Shown: piece after piece, positions 55,642-63,538 of the stretch
How positions within the stretch are numbered: position 1 is the stretch's first letter
How the letters are laid out: the number at the start of each line of letters is the position of its first letter
Assembly (NCBI RefSeq): GCF_000258425.1
Contig: NC_017461.1
Location: 1,208,949-1,272,948 of the forward strand
DNA: 64,000 nt
Direction of reading: 5' to 3'
Source of the DNA: Fervidicoccus fontis Kam940
Lineage (GTDB): Archaea; Thermoproteota; Thermoprotei_A; Sulfolobales; Fervidicoccaceae
Notes under the pieces: model-generated
Database searches by the model: none
Seen by the model: the letters and a program-made list of their open reading frames with translations, nothing else
Told to the model about the DNA's origin: nothing
Translations under genes and position numbers: made by a program

Positions 55642-56680
55642 GCTTTTCACCTTTTATTAAAAGAAATATGAGCAACGGAACACCTAACAGAGAAGTCATT
55701 ATACCTACAGGTATCGTTACGGGAGAAATTATTATTCTTCCAAGGGTGTCAGACCACAAAAGTATTAGTGATCCCATAGCCATAGATGTTGGCATCAGAT
55801 ATCTGTGCCCTCCTCCAACAAGGAACCTTGAAATATGAGGTGCTAATAGGCAAACGAATCCCACAACACCGACAAATGATGTTGCGAGAGATGCGCCTAA
55901 TGCCGCTATAAAAATAGTCTCAAATCTCAATCTTCTCGGATTAATGCCTGAAGATTTAGCTATATCGTCCCCTCCTATAATTACATCGTAATCAATGCTT
56001 CTGTAAACAAAGTACGGTATAACTATCAATAGAGATACGATCGCAATGAGTTTTAATTCCTCCCAAGATATTCTCTCCAGGTCTCCGAATGTCCAAAATA
56101 CTACCGTTGAAACGTAAATTTCGTTAAGGAAAAAATACTGAATGAGGTATAAAAGTGCTTGGTACGCGAATGAGATCGCTATCGAAGAAAGCACTAGCGA
56201 TATGGAGCTCAACCCCGCTTTGTAAGCCAATAACAATATGATAAGTACTTGAATTAAAGAGAAAATGAACGCAAAAAAAGCTATTATGAAAGGATTCTGA
56301 ATATTAATTTGATATCTTAAAATACTTCCCTCGTTAAGAGCTAAGAGACCGACAGCTACTCCCACGGATGCCGCATAAGATAGCCCTAAAGTGAAGGGAG
56401 AGGCAAGCGGATTACGCATAGAGGCCTGGACAGCAGTTCCCGATCCTCCTAAAATAGCTCCTATTATGATTGCAGCTAGTATTCGTTTAATTCTAAGGTC
56501 CCAGACAACTATAGATAGCTGAGAATTATCAGGTCTAAAAATGACTCTAGTTATTTCAAATATTGAAGCTTTATAATATCCTAGATATATGCAGAGTGGT
56601 ACAGATAAAAAAACTAGTAATAATAGGGAAAAAAACACAAGTTGTTTTCTATGCTTGAAGATGGCCACTACGGACTTCAC
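55625..56680 (-). CDS. FecCD-type ABC transporter permease
   Basis: 351 residues, about nine or ten spans. LRIKRILAAIIIGAILGGSG, TAVQASMRNPLASPFTLG and GVVGFVCLLAPHISRFLVGG are strong FecCD/BtuC signatures. The start is GTG 56680, overlapping the previous stop, or GTG 56668. It overlaps the ATPase gene by 17 bp, implying coupled translation. Confidence 0.93.
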   Translation of the reverse strand: MKSVVAIFKHRKQLVFFSLLLLVFLSVPLCIYLGYYKASIFEITRVIFRPDNSQLSIVVWDLRIKRILAAIIIGAILGGSGTAVQASMRNPLASPFTLGLSYAASVGVAVGLLALNEGSILRYQINIQNPFIIAFFAFIFSLIQVLIILLLAYKAGLSSISLVLSSIAISFAYQALLYLIQYFFLNEIYVSTVVFWTFGDLERISWEELKLIAIVSLLIVIPYFVYRSIDYDVIIGGDDIAKSSGINPRRLRFETIFIAALGASLATSFVGVVGFVCLLAPHISRFLVGGGHRYLMPTSMAMGSLILLWSDTLGRIIISPVTIPVGIMTSLLGVPLLIFLLIKGEKHGYRD

Positions 56681-57807
56681 CCAAAAGCATTAGAGAGACA
56701 TTTGAAGCCTCCATAAGCAGCGCTATATTCTTGATAAAGCGGTTTTCCGAGGAACTCATTGAAAATTTCATTAGCTTTTTCTGCGGGATTAATGTCTTTA
56801 AATCTATCAGGATATAAGATTTTTCCCATATAGTATGCATCGGCTAAAGCTGTTGCAATATTAGTATCGTAGTAATTGAAGGGAAGAATTCCGTAGACTT
56901 CTCCATTTCTGAAGGCATTCAATTGAAGGTATGGAGACGGATTGCTTTCAAAGCTCTGTTTCACCAATTGCAGGTTTCCCTCATCTATAAACACAACATC
57001 CGGCTGTTCAGAAATCAAGTATTCGAAGTCTAAGGAGACAAACCCCGTTTTATTGCTATAGTTATCGGCTATTGATTTAGTGTTCAACAGCGATAAAGGG
57101 GGGAACGGAGACTGCGTTGACGTGAATGGCTGTGCTCCCTTGTATGACACTGCTCCAACATATACTTTTGGCCTCATAGTAATATTATTAGTTCGGTTGT
57201 TTAGATCATCAACTATGCTTTGAATGTAGTTTATTAGGGATTTTGCCCTATCTTCTCTATTTAGTGCTATTCCCAAAATAGTAAGAGAATTGTTGAGCTC
57301 TTTAAAATCAAGATATCCGGCCGGACCATAATCTAAGACAATAACTGTCGCATTAACTTCTCTCTGAAGCGTATCTGGGTCAATGAATTGGCAGTATATT
57401 TCGCTCATTATTATAAGGTCCGGTTTTACGCTTAGTAGTAATTCAGGATTAGGTGCCTTGCCTGGTCCGCCTGGACCTATTACCGTCAAATTCTTAAATT
57501 CATCATAATAGGCCATAGCATAGTCCCTTCCAGTAGGTCCCCACTGTAACTCGCTCTGTTCGATCCCAACCAGCATGTCCGTTGCATTAAGATAGCAAAT
57601 CAGTCTCAGCATTCCAGGACCGATTGCAACTATCCTACTGACGTTTGCAGGCAAGGTTACATTTCTTCCTGCATCGTCGATTACATATCTTTGGAGCGAA
57701 ACTTTCTCTTGAGCTGAAGAAGGATTATGGGTATAGAAATATTCGCAGCAAAAGGCAATTATTAAAATAAGGACAACTGCCGTAAGAACAACAGTCCTTA
57801 CATTCAT
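56677..57807 (-). CDS. FecB/BtuF-type periplasmic (surface) binding protein
   Basis: 376 residues. An N-terminal membrane anchor or signal (RTVVLTAVVLILIIAFCC) is followed by the class III binding-protein fold: VTLPANVSRIVAIGPGMLRL, PDLIIMSEIY and SEQPDVVFIDEGNL. The substrate could be an iron chelate, cobalamin, or molybdate/tungstate complexes; the FmdE-like partner upstream makes Mo/W or another metal plausible. No ligand residues can be assigned. Confidence 0.88.
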   Translation of the reverse strand: MNVRTVVLTAVVLILIIAFCCEYFYTHNPSSAQEKVSLQRYVIDDAGRNVTLPANVSRIVAIGPGMLRLICYLNATDMLVGIEQSELQWGPTGRDYAMAYYDEFKNLTVIGPGGPGKAPNPELLLSVKPDLIIMSEIYCQFIDPDTLQREVNATVIVLDYGPAGYLDFKELNNSLTILGIALNREDRAKSLINYIQSIVDDLNNRTNNITMRPKVYVGAVSYKGAQPFTSTQSPFPPLSLLNTKSIADNYSNKTGFVSLDFEYLISEQPDVVFIDEGNLQLVKQSFESNPSPYLQLNAFRNGEVYGILPFNYYDTNIATALADAYYMGKILYPDRFKDINPAEKANEIFNEFLGKPLYQEYSAAYGGFKCLSNAFG

Positions 57808-57821
57808 AGTTTACCACATCT

Positions 57822-58499
57822 TTATAATCTCTTTTCGAAAGGCGTTTTGAAGTCTAAAACAATTCCTCTTCCAACCACAGCATTACAACTTCCAGCACAG
57901 GTCTGGCATAAAGTTTTACCATTTACTACTTTTGCCCTAGTTTTCATAACTAGCTCTCCGCATAAATCGCATTTAACCGTTTCAAATATTGGCGCTCTCT
58001 CTACTGGCGAAATTTTTACTTCCTCAATTTTGAATATCTCTTCTGGTGCATCCCTTAACGCAAAACCTATTTCGTTCCAAAGCTTTCTCAGCCTTTCTTG
58101 GTCTTCACTAGTGCCTTCCCTTCTTGCTATGACTTTCTCAAAAAGCCTGCTTGCTTCTTCGCTAAAGTATCGCTTCTTCATTTTTTCACTGTCTACATAT
58201 ACTCTAATCCCTTTCCAGTCTCTCCTTCTTACTAATGTTACGGCATTTTTCCCCGTATCCATGTATATCAAACCATTATTTCCAAAAGTGCAACCTGTAG
58301 CGACCTGCACTCCGTCCGCAAAACAGTTGTTACATTCGACAATAGCAATAATGTCTTCATTAACGGTTTCAGCCTCACTTGCTTTCTTTATATTTAGTCT
58401 CTGCATGGCTATTTCAGATGCTCTCAGCCCTAGTACAACATAAGGGCATATATGCCCGTGAAATTCTCTAGCTTTTTCTATAAGGGTCTTACTAACCAT
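57822..58499 (-). CDS. FmdE-like protein with C-terminal zinc finger
   Basis: 225 residues. FmdE domain: FHGHICPYVVLGLRASEIA, ECNNCFADGVQVATGCTFGN and the later ARREGTSEDQERLR, as in subunit E of formylmethanofuran dehydrogenase. A C-terminal zinc ribbon has CDLCGEL and CQTCAGSC. In non-methanogens such proteins occur near metal or molybdenum genes, with undefined role. ATG 58499 is first in the operon; the promoter carries an 18-bp imperfect palindrome. Intact Cys and His residues suggest metal binding. Confidence 0.88.
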   Translation of the reverse strand: MVSKTLIEKAREFHGHICPYVVLGLRASEIAMQRLNIKKASEAETVNEDIIAIVECNNCFADGVQVATGCTFGNNGLIYMDTGKNAVTLVRRRDWKGIRVYVDSEKMKKRYFSEEASRLFEKVIARREGTSEDQERLRKLWNEIGFALRDAPEEIFKIEEVKISPVERAPIFETVKCDLCGELVMKTRAKVVNGKTLCQTCAGSCNAVVGRGIVLDFKTPFEKRL

Positions 58500-58509
58500 A
58501 TGAACCACG

Positions 58510-58546
58510 AAATGGTGTTACTTTTTTTAAAAAAGTTATACCATTT
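58510..58546. promoter_or_regulatory. Operator-like 18-bp inverted repeat before the FmdE/ABC operon
   Basis: Arms AAATGGTGTTACTTTTTT (58510-58527) and AAAAAAGTTATACCATTT (58529-58546) are complementary at 16 of 18 positions around one central base. On the minus strand a TATA-like AAATTTAAAAATG (about 58564-58577) precedes it, so the repeat covers the likely transcript start of the operon and would block it when bound. Confidence 0.65.
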
Positions 58547-58770
58547 ATGTATTTTGCAAAAGCATTTTTAAATTTTTAGTTTTTTTAGAAAAAATATTAA
58601 AAAAGAAATTTTAAAATAAAAACATAAATATAACACATAAAATGTTTTGTGAAAGTATATATTAAACTGCGCTGTCTATTTGAATTGCAAATTAAAAATA
58701 GAATGTTCCTTCTTTTTAACTTGGAAGAAATATTCCCTTCCGTGAGGGGTGAATAAATACCTTATAGAAA

Positions 58771-58890
58771 AATTTATAATGCTTCTCTAAGCATTTCGCT
58801 TTTGGTTCGGGAAGCTTTTAGAGCCTGCAGACAGGAAATATCCATAGCAAGATGGAGACGTCTGTATAGGGTAAGCTTATAATCATTTTG
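58771..58890 (+). other. Structured intergenic segment with upstream TATA box
   Basis: AATTTATAATG (from 58771) is followed by two hairpins: CTCTAAGC with GCTTTTAGAG (58785-58824) and GCAGAC with GTCTGT (58828-58875), the latter enclosing TCCAT/ATGGA. There is no open frame. It could be a small RNA or element debris. The 440-bp gap holds nothing else except the operator at 58510 and the repeat at 58930. Confidence 0.3.
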
Positions 58891-58929
58891 TCCTTGTTTT
58901 ACTTGTTTCAAAAGGCGGTCCTTTTGGTT

Positions 58930-58972
58930 CTGACCTCCTCCCCACCTTAAAAGGGGAGGGTTTCAGTTGTAA
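58930..58972 (-). repeat. Orphan palindromic end, IS200/IS605 right-end-like (minus strand)
   Basis: On the minus strand: TTTACAACTGAAACCCTCCCC, TTTTAA loop, GGTGGGGAGGAGGTCAG. Same unit as 9189. It overlaps the 3' end of the rdgB gene and supplies its last codons and stop. Confidence 0.75.
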
Positions 58973-59519
58973 ACCATTCGGCAAACTTCCTAGCTGCAAT
59001 TCCTCTATGACTGATTTTATTCTTTTCTTCAATACTCATTTCGGCAAGTGTCTTGCTATATCCGTTTGGAACGAAGACCGGGTCGTATCCAAAGCCGAAG
59101 TATCCCTTCTTCTCCATTCCAATTTCTCCGCAGAGCTCTCCCACAAATATTTTCTTTATATCGTAATAGCAAAAACATATTGCCGTTTTAAAGCAGGCCT
59201 TTCTATTTTCACTGTTTTTTAGCAGTTCAAGAAGACCATCAAGACCAACCGTCTTTAGAAAATACTCGGCATAAGGACCTGGGAAACCGTTCAGTGCCTC
59301 TATGTAAAGCCCGGTATCGTCAACAAGAATGGGCTTTTTTTCTTTCAAGAAGAGATTTTCTCCTGCAAATAGAGCGATTTCTTCAACGCTTTCTGCTTGG
59401 ATTTCCACTTTTTCTCTTTCTAAATGTTCAACATGTATGCCGTAGGCTTTTAAGATCTTACTGATTTCCATGAATTTATGTTTGTTTGTTGATGCGAAGT
59501 AAATTGTGAATGTGCTCAA
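58947..59519 (-). CDS. rdgB: RdgB/HAM1-type XTP/dITP pyrophosphatase
   Basis: 190 residues. YFASTNKHKFMEISKILKAY opens the family, ILVDDTGLYIEALNGFPGPY carries the catalytic Asp, FGFGYDPVFVPNGYSKTLAE and KISHRGIAARKF follow. It removes ITP and XTP from nucleotide pools. The C-terminal TTETLPF is encoded by the palindromic repeat at 58930, an addition to the normal end near EWF. It overlaps the Bud32 gene by 4 bp. Confidence 0.95.
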   Translation of the reverse strand: MSTFTIYFASTNKHKFMEISKILKAYGIHVEHLEREKVEIQAESVEEIALFAGENLFLKEKKPILVDDTGLYIEALNGFPGPYAEYFLKTVGLDGLLELLKNSENRKACFKTAICFCYYDIKKIFVGELCGEIGMEKKGYFGFGYDPVFVPNGYSKTLAEMSIEEKNKISHRGIAARKFAEWFTTETLPF

Positions 59520-60178
59520 ATCTCCCCCCTTCTTTCACGTACATATCTACCTCTGAGCCTTATATCTTCCAGGCTTTTTCTAATTTTTTCAGAGCCAGCA
59601 GCATTTTTAAAATAGGTGCTAAAAAACGGTTCTAAAATTTTTTCTTTATACTCAGGATGAGTGCTCTCTACAGCTCTTTCAAATATTCTCAGATCCATCG
59701 CTTTATCTTCTTCCCTTTTACTCCTGAAGCTTAAGCCAAAGTCAATAATGAACGCATTGCCATCCTTTATAATAATGTTTGAAGTTGTCAGATCGCCATG
59801 AATAATGTCCAGATTATGCATTTTTGAAATGCTGTTCGCGACTTCAAAGACGATGTTTTTTGCTAATTCGTCAAAGCCTTTCTCATTTAAATAATCTCTG
59901 AAGACTTCACCAGAAATATAGCTAATTATAAGCAGACCGTTTTCCGCATCAACTTTCAATGGGTATGGAACTCGAATTCCTGCTTTTATGCAGTCCATTA
60001 AAATTCTTGCTTCACTGGACGTCCTCTTCGATATTAGAGACTTGGCCAGCCTTGGGTCCATGTAAGGCTTAATTATTCTCTCTTTAAGCACTGCGATATC
60101 GTTCAAATACTCTATGAGATATAAATTGGATTCAGCCCCCCAAGAAAGAGGCTTTTTTTCTAACCTCACTCCTTCCAT
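59516..60178 (-). CDS. bud32: Bud32/PRPK kinase of the KEOPS complex
   Basis: 220 residues. A small RIO-like kinase: AVLKERIIKPYMDPRL with the ATP Lys, HGDLTTSNIII (catalytic loop) and FIIDFGLSF (metal motif). The C-terminal tail GRYVRERRGEI is typical. Together with Kae1 it makes t6A in tRNA. It overlaps the Kae1 gene by 13 bp; in other archaea the two are often fused. Confidence 0.96.
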   Translation of the reverse strand: MEGVRLEKKPLSWGAESNLYLIEYLNDIAVLKERIIKPYMDPRLAKSLISKRTSSEARILMDCIKAGIRVPYPLKVDAENGLLIISYISGEVFRDYLNEKGFDELAKNIVFEVANSISKMHNLDIIHGDLTTSNIIIKDGNAFIIDFGLSFRSKREEDKAMDLRIFERAVESTHPEYKEKILEPFFSTYFKNAAGSEKIRKSLEDIRLRGRYVRERRGEI

Positions 60179-61167
60179 ACAACTTCAACCTCTTCTACTC
60201 TCCACCTCTGTGATATATAAGCCATTGAAGGATCGATGATAATTCCATGAACATATTCTAGCAAGCCGGTCCAGGCGATCATCGCCCCATTGTCTCCCGC
60301 AAATGCCGGAGGAACGCTAAAGAATTTCGCGCCATGAAGAGCACTCATCTTCTCAAGCTTTTCTGTGAGAACTTTGCTAGCAGAAACTCCTCCAGTTAAA
60401 ATTACCTCCTTCTTCCTCGTGTGGGCTAAACCTCTCTCTGCAACTTCAGTAATCATAGAGTAGCTTATTTCTACGAGAGAGTAGCATACATCTCCGAGGT
60501 CCTCCTTTCCGATCATTTTCAAAGAGGAAGTCAAAAGCCCTCCATAAGATACATCTTGCCCCTTTACAATATATGGAAGGTCTAGTAGCTTCTTTTCCTT
60601 GCTTCTTTCAGCACATAGCTCAACCACATGCCTTCCATTCACAACATATGGAGGAGCAAGTCCTGCCTCTCTGGCAAAAGTATCTATTAAATTGCCTAAA
60701 GCTATATCCTGCGTCTCTCCAAAAACTCTGTACCTCTTCTGCTTATATGCAATAATGCTAGTATTTCCGCCGGAAATGTAAACAACTAATGGATCAGAAA
60801 AGCCTGAGAGAAGGTTCCCTATTTCTATGTGTGCTATTGCATGATTCACGGGGATTAGAGGTTTGCCAAAATAGCTGGAGATCGCTCTTGCAGCTGTAGC
60901 TCCTACCCTTAAGCAGGGGCCCATCCCCGGCCCTAAAGCTACTGCAACTGCATCAATATCATCTATTTTAAGATTCGCTTTTTTCAGTGCCCTTGAAATT
61001 ATACTGCCAATTTTTTCCGCATGATGCCTTGAGGCATCTCTCGGATGTATTCCCCCCTTTTCAGGCTCGTATTTATCCTTCTCATTCGCCAAGATGTGTG
61101 GTTCTCTATTCTGCGCTATGCCAACTCCAATTGTATGTGCAGTTGACTCAATGCCTAATACTCTAAT
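60166..61167 (-). CDS. kae1: Kae1/TsaD family tRNA t6A transferase subunit, start codon uncertain (AUU?)
   Basis: Kae1 of about 333 residues. RVLGIESTAHTIGVGIAQ, HHAEKIGSIISRALKKANL (metal His pair in RDASRHHAE), VVYISGGNTSIIAYK and VPPAFAGDNGAMIAWTGLL are all in place. The codon matching the family's initiator Met is ATT (61165-61167), overlapping the S27ae TGA. The only ATG upstream in frame (61203) adds 12 residues inside S27ae and has no ribosome binding site; GGAG lies 11 nt before ATT. ATG 61203 is the conventional alternative. Confidence 0.93.
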   Translation of the reverse strand: MRVLGIESTAHTIGVGIAQNREPHILANEKDKYEPEKGGIHPRDASRHHAEKIGSIISRALKKANLKIDDIDAVAVALGPGMGPCLRVGATAARAISSYFGKPLIPVNHAIAHIEIGNLLSGFSDPLVVYISGGNTSIIAYKQKRYRVFGETQDIALGNLIDTFAREAGLAPPYVVNGRHVVELCAERSKEKKLLDLPYIVKGQDVSYGGLLTSSLKMIGKEDLGDVCYSLVEISYSMITEVAERGLAHTRKKEVILTGGVSASKVLTEKLEKMSALHGAKFFSVPPAFAGDNGAMIAWTGLLEYVHGIIIDPSMAYISQRWRVEEVEVVWKE

Positions 61168-61337
61168 CAGCTTTTCTTCTCCAAGAACTCCGTGTATCCG
61201 CATGAGCCGCAATACCATCTCTCAGTAGGTTCCTTATAATGTCCCATTATGCTCCCGCATCTCGGGCATCTTTTGTTCTTAAGCTTTATAGTTTTTGTCT
61301 TGTAATCATATTCATAGTAATTGTGCACTTGAGACAT
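61167..61337 (-). CDS. rps27ae: Ribosomal protein S27ae
   Basis: 56 residues beginning [20 protein letters not shown]. Zinc ribbon [10 protein letters not shown] ... [11 protein letters not shown] is diagnostic for S27ae of the small subunit. It directly follows the S24e gene (2 bp after its stop) and its TGA overlaps the inferred Kae1 start, the usual archaeal order S24e-S27ae-Kae1. Confidence 0.97.
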   Translation of the reverse strand: MSQVHNYYEYDYKTKTIKLKNKRCPRCGSIMGHYKEPTERWYCGSCGYTEFLEKKS

Positions 61338-61339
61338 TT

Positions 61340-61756
61340 TTACTGACCCTCCTTCTTTTCCTCACTCTTCTGCTCTTTTTCCTTCTGCTTCTTTTCCTTC
61401 TCTTCTGCTTCTTGCATTTCCTCTTGAAGAGTCTTGTTTCTCTCAATAATGTACTTTGGGACGAACCTTTCAGCAGCTTTTTTATTTGGATAGATGTGGA
61501 AAAGGACCTTTGACCTACCGATGCCATATTCGGTTACAAGCGATATGACATATATGCTTCCTAGATCAACCTTCATCTTTTCTGCAACTTTCGTCCTAAG
61601 TACTCCTAAGGAGGGAGTTCCCTTTCCCTGATGGTAGACGTATCCTGAGATCTCCCTTCTTCCTATTAAGGGGTTTTTCACATCATTTACGATTTCCAAA
61701 GACAGCTGGTCACCAAGGTCGATTATTTGGCTTGGTTGCTTTTCATTTAAAGACAA
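61340..61756 (-). CDS. rps24e: Ribosomal protein S24e
   Basis: 138 residues. [39 protein letters not shown] and [20 protein letters not shown] match S24e. A long Glu/Lys tail (ending SEEKKEGQ) extends beyond the core. TTG 61756 is preceded by GAGGTG; the overlapping GTG at 61765 lies within that site. First gene of the operon S24e-S27ae-Kae1-Bud32-rdgB. Confidence 0.95.
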   Translation of the reverse strand: MSLNEKQPSQIIDLGDQLSLEIVNDVKNPLIGRREISGYVYHQGKGTPSLGVLRTKVAEKMKVDLGSIYVISLVTEYGIGRSKVLFHIYPNKKAAERFVPKYIIERNKTLQEEMQEAEEKEKKQKEKEQKSEEKKEGQ

Positions 61757-61797
61757 GCAATTCACCTCATGGTTTTGATCTTATTTTACTCATTAAA

Positions 61798-61830
61798 CTT
61801 CAGATCGTAATTGAAAGGGAATCTGAAGTT
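61798..61830. promoter_or_regulatory. 9-bp perfect inverted repeat in the S24e upstream region
   Basis: ACTTCAGAT (61798-61806) and ATCTGAAGT (61822-61830) flank a 15-bp spacer, 41 bp before the S24e start. It could be an operator or, in RNA, a leader hairpin. Confidence 0.5.
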
Positions 61831-61919
61831 AATATTTTTAAAGTATTATCTTTTGGAACTTAGCTTAAAAAAGTTTATAAATCTTAATACAGCCTGAAAA
61901 AGTTTCCCCTTAAAGAAAA

Positions 61920-62030
61920 ATGAGTTTTGAAGTTCGTGAAATTATTGAACTGATAATGCTTGGAAAAGAGAAGCGTGCAAGATCGAAAGTCCGACAAAGA
62001 AAAATTTCTTTATCTTTGATAAATCAATAA
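61920..62030 (+). CDS. Possible leaderless small basic protein
   Basis: 36 codons: MSFEVREIIELIMLGKEKRA, then a basic stretch ending SLINQ. TATA GTTTATAAAT (about 61873-61882) lies about 40 bp upstream, giving a short leader at most. It is short and basic like some ribosomal proteins (a resemblance to L38e was considered), but no family match is claimed. The rest of the gap before SBDS is AT-rich and empty. Confidence 0.35.
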   Translation: MSFEVREIIELIMLGKEKRARSKVRQRKISLSLINQ

Positions 62031-62109
62031 TTACCTATAAAATATTAATCGAAATCAACAAATTTAAACATGAACTTTATATTTATAAAACATATCTGTA
62101 GTGATTAAA

Positions 62110-62808
62110 ATGTCGAGCAAAGAATATATTATTGCTAAGTATGAATCGAAGGGAAAGCACTTTGAGATACTTGTCGATCCTGAATTAGTATTTGAATATA
62201 AAGAAAGTGGGAAGCCAAATATAGAAGAAGTCGTAAAAAGCGAGTTTATTTATAAAGACGCGAAAAAGGGATTGAAAGCCTCTCCAGAAGACATTAAGTC
62301 TGTTTTCGGTACGGAGGACTTTTTGGCTGTAGCTGAAAAGATATTGAAAGGAGGGGAGCTCCAGCTCACAACTGAGCAGAGGAGGAAAATGCTTGAATCG
62401 AAGAGAAAAATGATCATCACCTATATTTCAAGGAATGCAATTGACCCCACTACAAAGCTTCCAATACCCCCGCAGAGGATAGAAAAAGCGATGGAAGAGG
62501 CTAGAGTGAGCGTGAATCTGAACGAATCAGTGGAAAAGCAGGCTATTAACATAGTTAAGGCTATAGCTAGGCAGATACCCATAAAAATGGCAAAAGCCCT
62601 TTTAGAAGTTAACATACCTTCTTCGTATGCGAGCAAAGCGTATAGCAACGCGAAAACCTTGGGAATAGTTCACAAGACTAATTGGAACCAGGATGGAAGC
62701 GTGACATTTGAACTGGAAATTCCAGCAGGTATGCAAGAGGAGGTAATAGACAAGTTAAATAAACTCACAAAAGGTGAAGTATCTGTAAAGGTGTTGAAAA
62801 TTGAGTGA
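62110..62808 (+). CDS. SBDS-family ribosome maturation protein (Sdo1)
   Basis: 232 residues with three domains. The N-terminal FYSH domain ([20 protein letters not shown]), a central helical domain ([40 protein letters not shown]) and a C-terminal ferredoxin-like domain. It helps release the anti-association factor IF6 from the 50S subunit. ATG 62110 follows GTGATT; an upstream GTG at 62101 is in frame but lies in that site. Followed directly by rrp4 and rrp41, the conserved archaeal exosome superoperon. Confidence 0.96.
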   Translation: MSSKEYIIAKYESKGKHFEILVDPELVFEYKESGKPNIEEVVKSEFIYKDAKKGLKASPEDIKSVFGTEDFLAVAEKILKGGELQLTTEQRRKMLESKRKMIITYISRNAIDPTTKLPIPPQRIEKAMEEARVSVNLNESVEKQAINIVKAIARQIPIKMAKALLEVNIPSSYASKAYSNAKTLGIVHKTNWNQDGSVTFELEIPAGMQEEVIDKLNKLTKGEVSVKVLKIE

Positions 62809-63538
62809 AATGGAAAAGCCTGTGTTTTACGTTCAGCAAAGAGATATAGTGCTCCCAGGAGATCTGGTAGGAGAAGGGAAAATCGAAACTAACTCACTTT
62901 ACATTTATAATATTGGAAATAAGTACTTCTCTAGCATAATAGGAATGGTTGAGATAAAAGACGACAAGCTTTTCTTCTATCCAAAAGAGCAGATATACAT
63001 TCCAAAGCCAAACGATCTTGTCATCGGACTTATAACTGATGTCGGTCCTACTTACTGGGATGTGGATCTCAACAGCCCATATGAAGGACAGCTACCGGTG
63101 AGCGAAACTCCTCTAAGGCAAACACATGCAACCGTTGACACGATGAGGAAGTTTCTCAGCATAGGCGACTTCGTAGCTCTTAAGGTTTTGAGCTTTGACA
63201 GGCTCAGGGATCCGCTCTTGACTATGAGGGGAAAGGGTTTGGGAAAAATATATGGAGGCAAAGTTATCGACATAGCCCAGCATGCAGTTAATTCTCTTAT
63301 TAATAGGAAAAGGGCTTTAGTAGAGGCTATAGTAAAGGAAACGAAGACCGAAATATTAATATCCAACAATGGGAGGGTTTGGATAAAGGGAACCGATTCC
63401 ATTTTAGAAGACCTTGCAGTTTTGGCCATCAAGAAGCTTGAAAGCGTTGATTTATATTCCATTACCTCCTCAGAGATTATTAATTTTATACAAATTGAAA
63501 AACAGAAAAGAGGGATAGGTGATGTCGCACAACAGTAA
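62801..63538 (+). CDS. rrp4: Exosome RNA-binding subunit Rrp4
   Basis: 245 residues. An N-terminal domain ([19 protein letters not shown]), an S1 domain (about 65-140, [20 protein letters not shown]) and a C-terminal KH domain (about 150-230, [11 protein letters not shown] ... NNGRVWIKG). It caps the exosome ring and feeds RNA to Rrp41/Rrp42. TTG 62801 overlaps the SBDS stop and follows AAAGGTG; ATG 62810 is the alternative start. It overlaps rrp41 by 17 bp. Confidence 0.96.
   Translation: MSEMEKPVFYVQQRDIVLPGDLVGEGKIETNSLYIYNIGNKYFSSIIGMVEIKDDKLFFYPKEQIYIPKPNDLVIGLITDVGPTYWDVDLNSPYEGQLPVSETPLRQTHATVDTMRKFLSIGDFVALKVLSFDRLRDPLLTMRGKGLGKIYGGKVIDIAQHAVNSLINRKRALVEAIVKETKTEILISNNGRVWIKGTDSILEDLAVLAIKKLESVDLYSITSSEIINFIQIEKQKRGIGDVAQQ

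Noticed and set aside
9189-58972. Dispersed palindromes as a CRISPR array
   Set aside because: The units are single, kilobases apart and in both orientations; there are no regular spacers.
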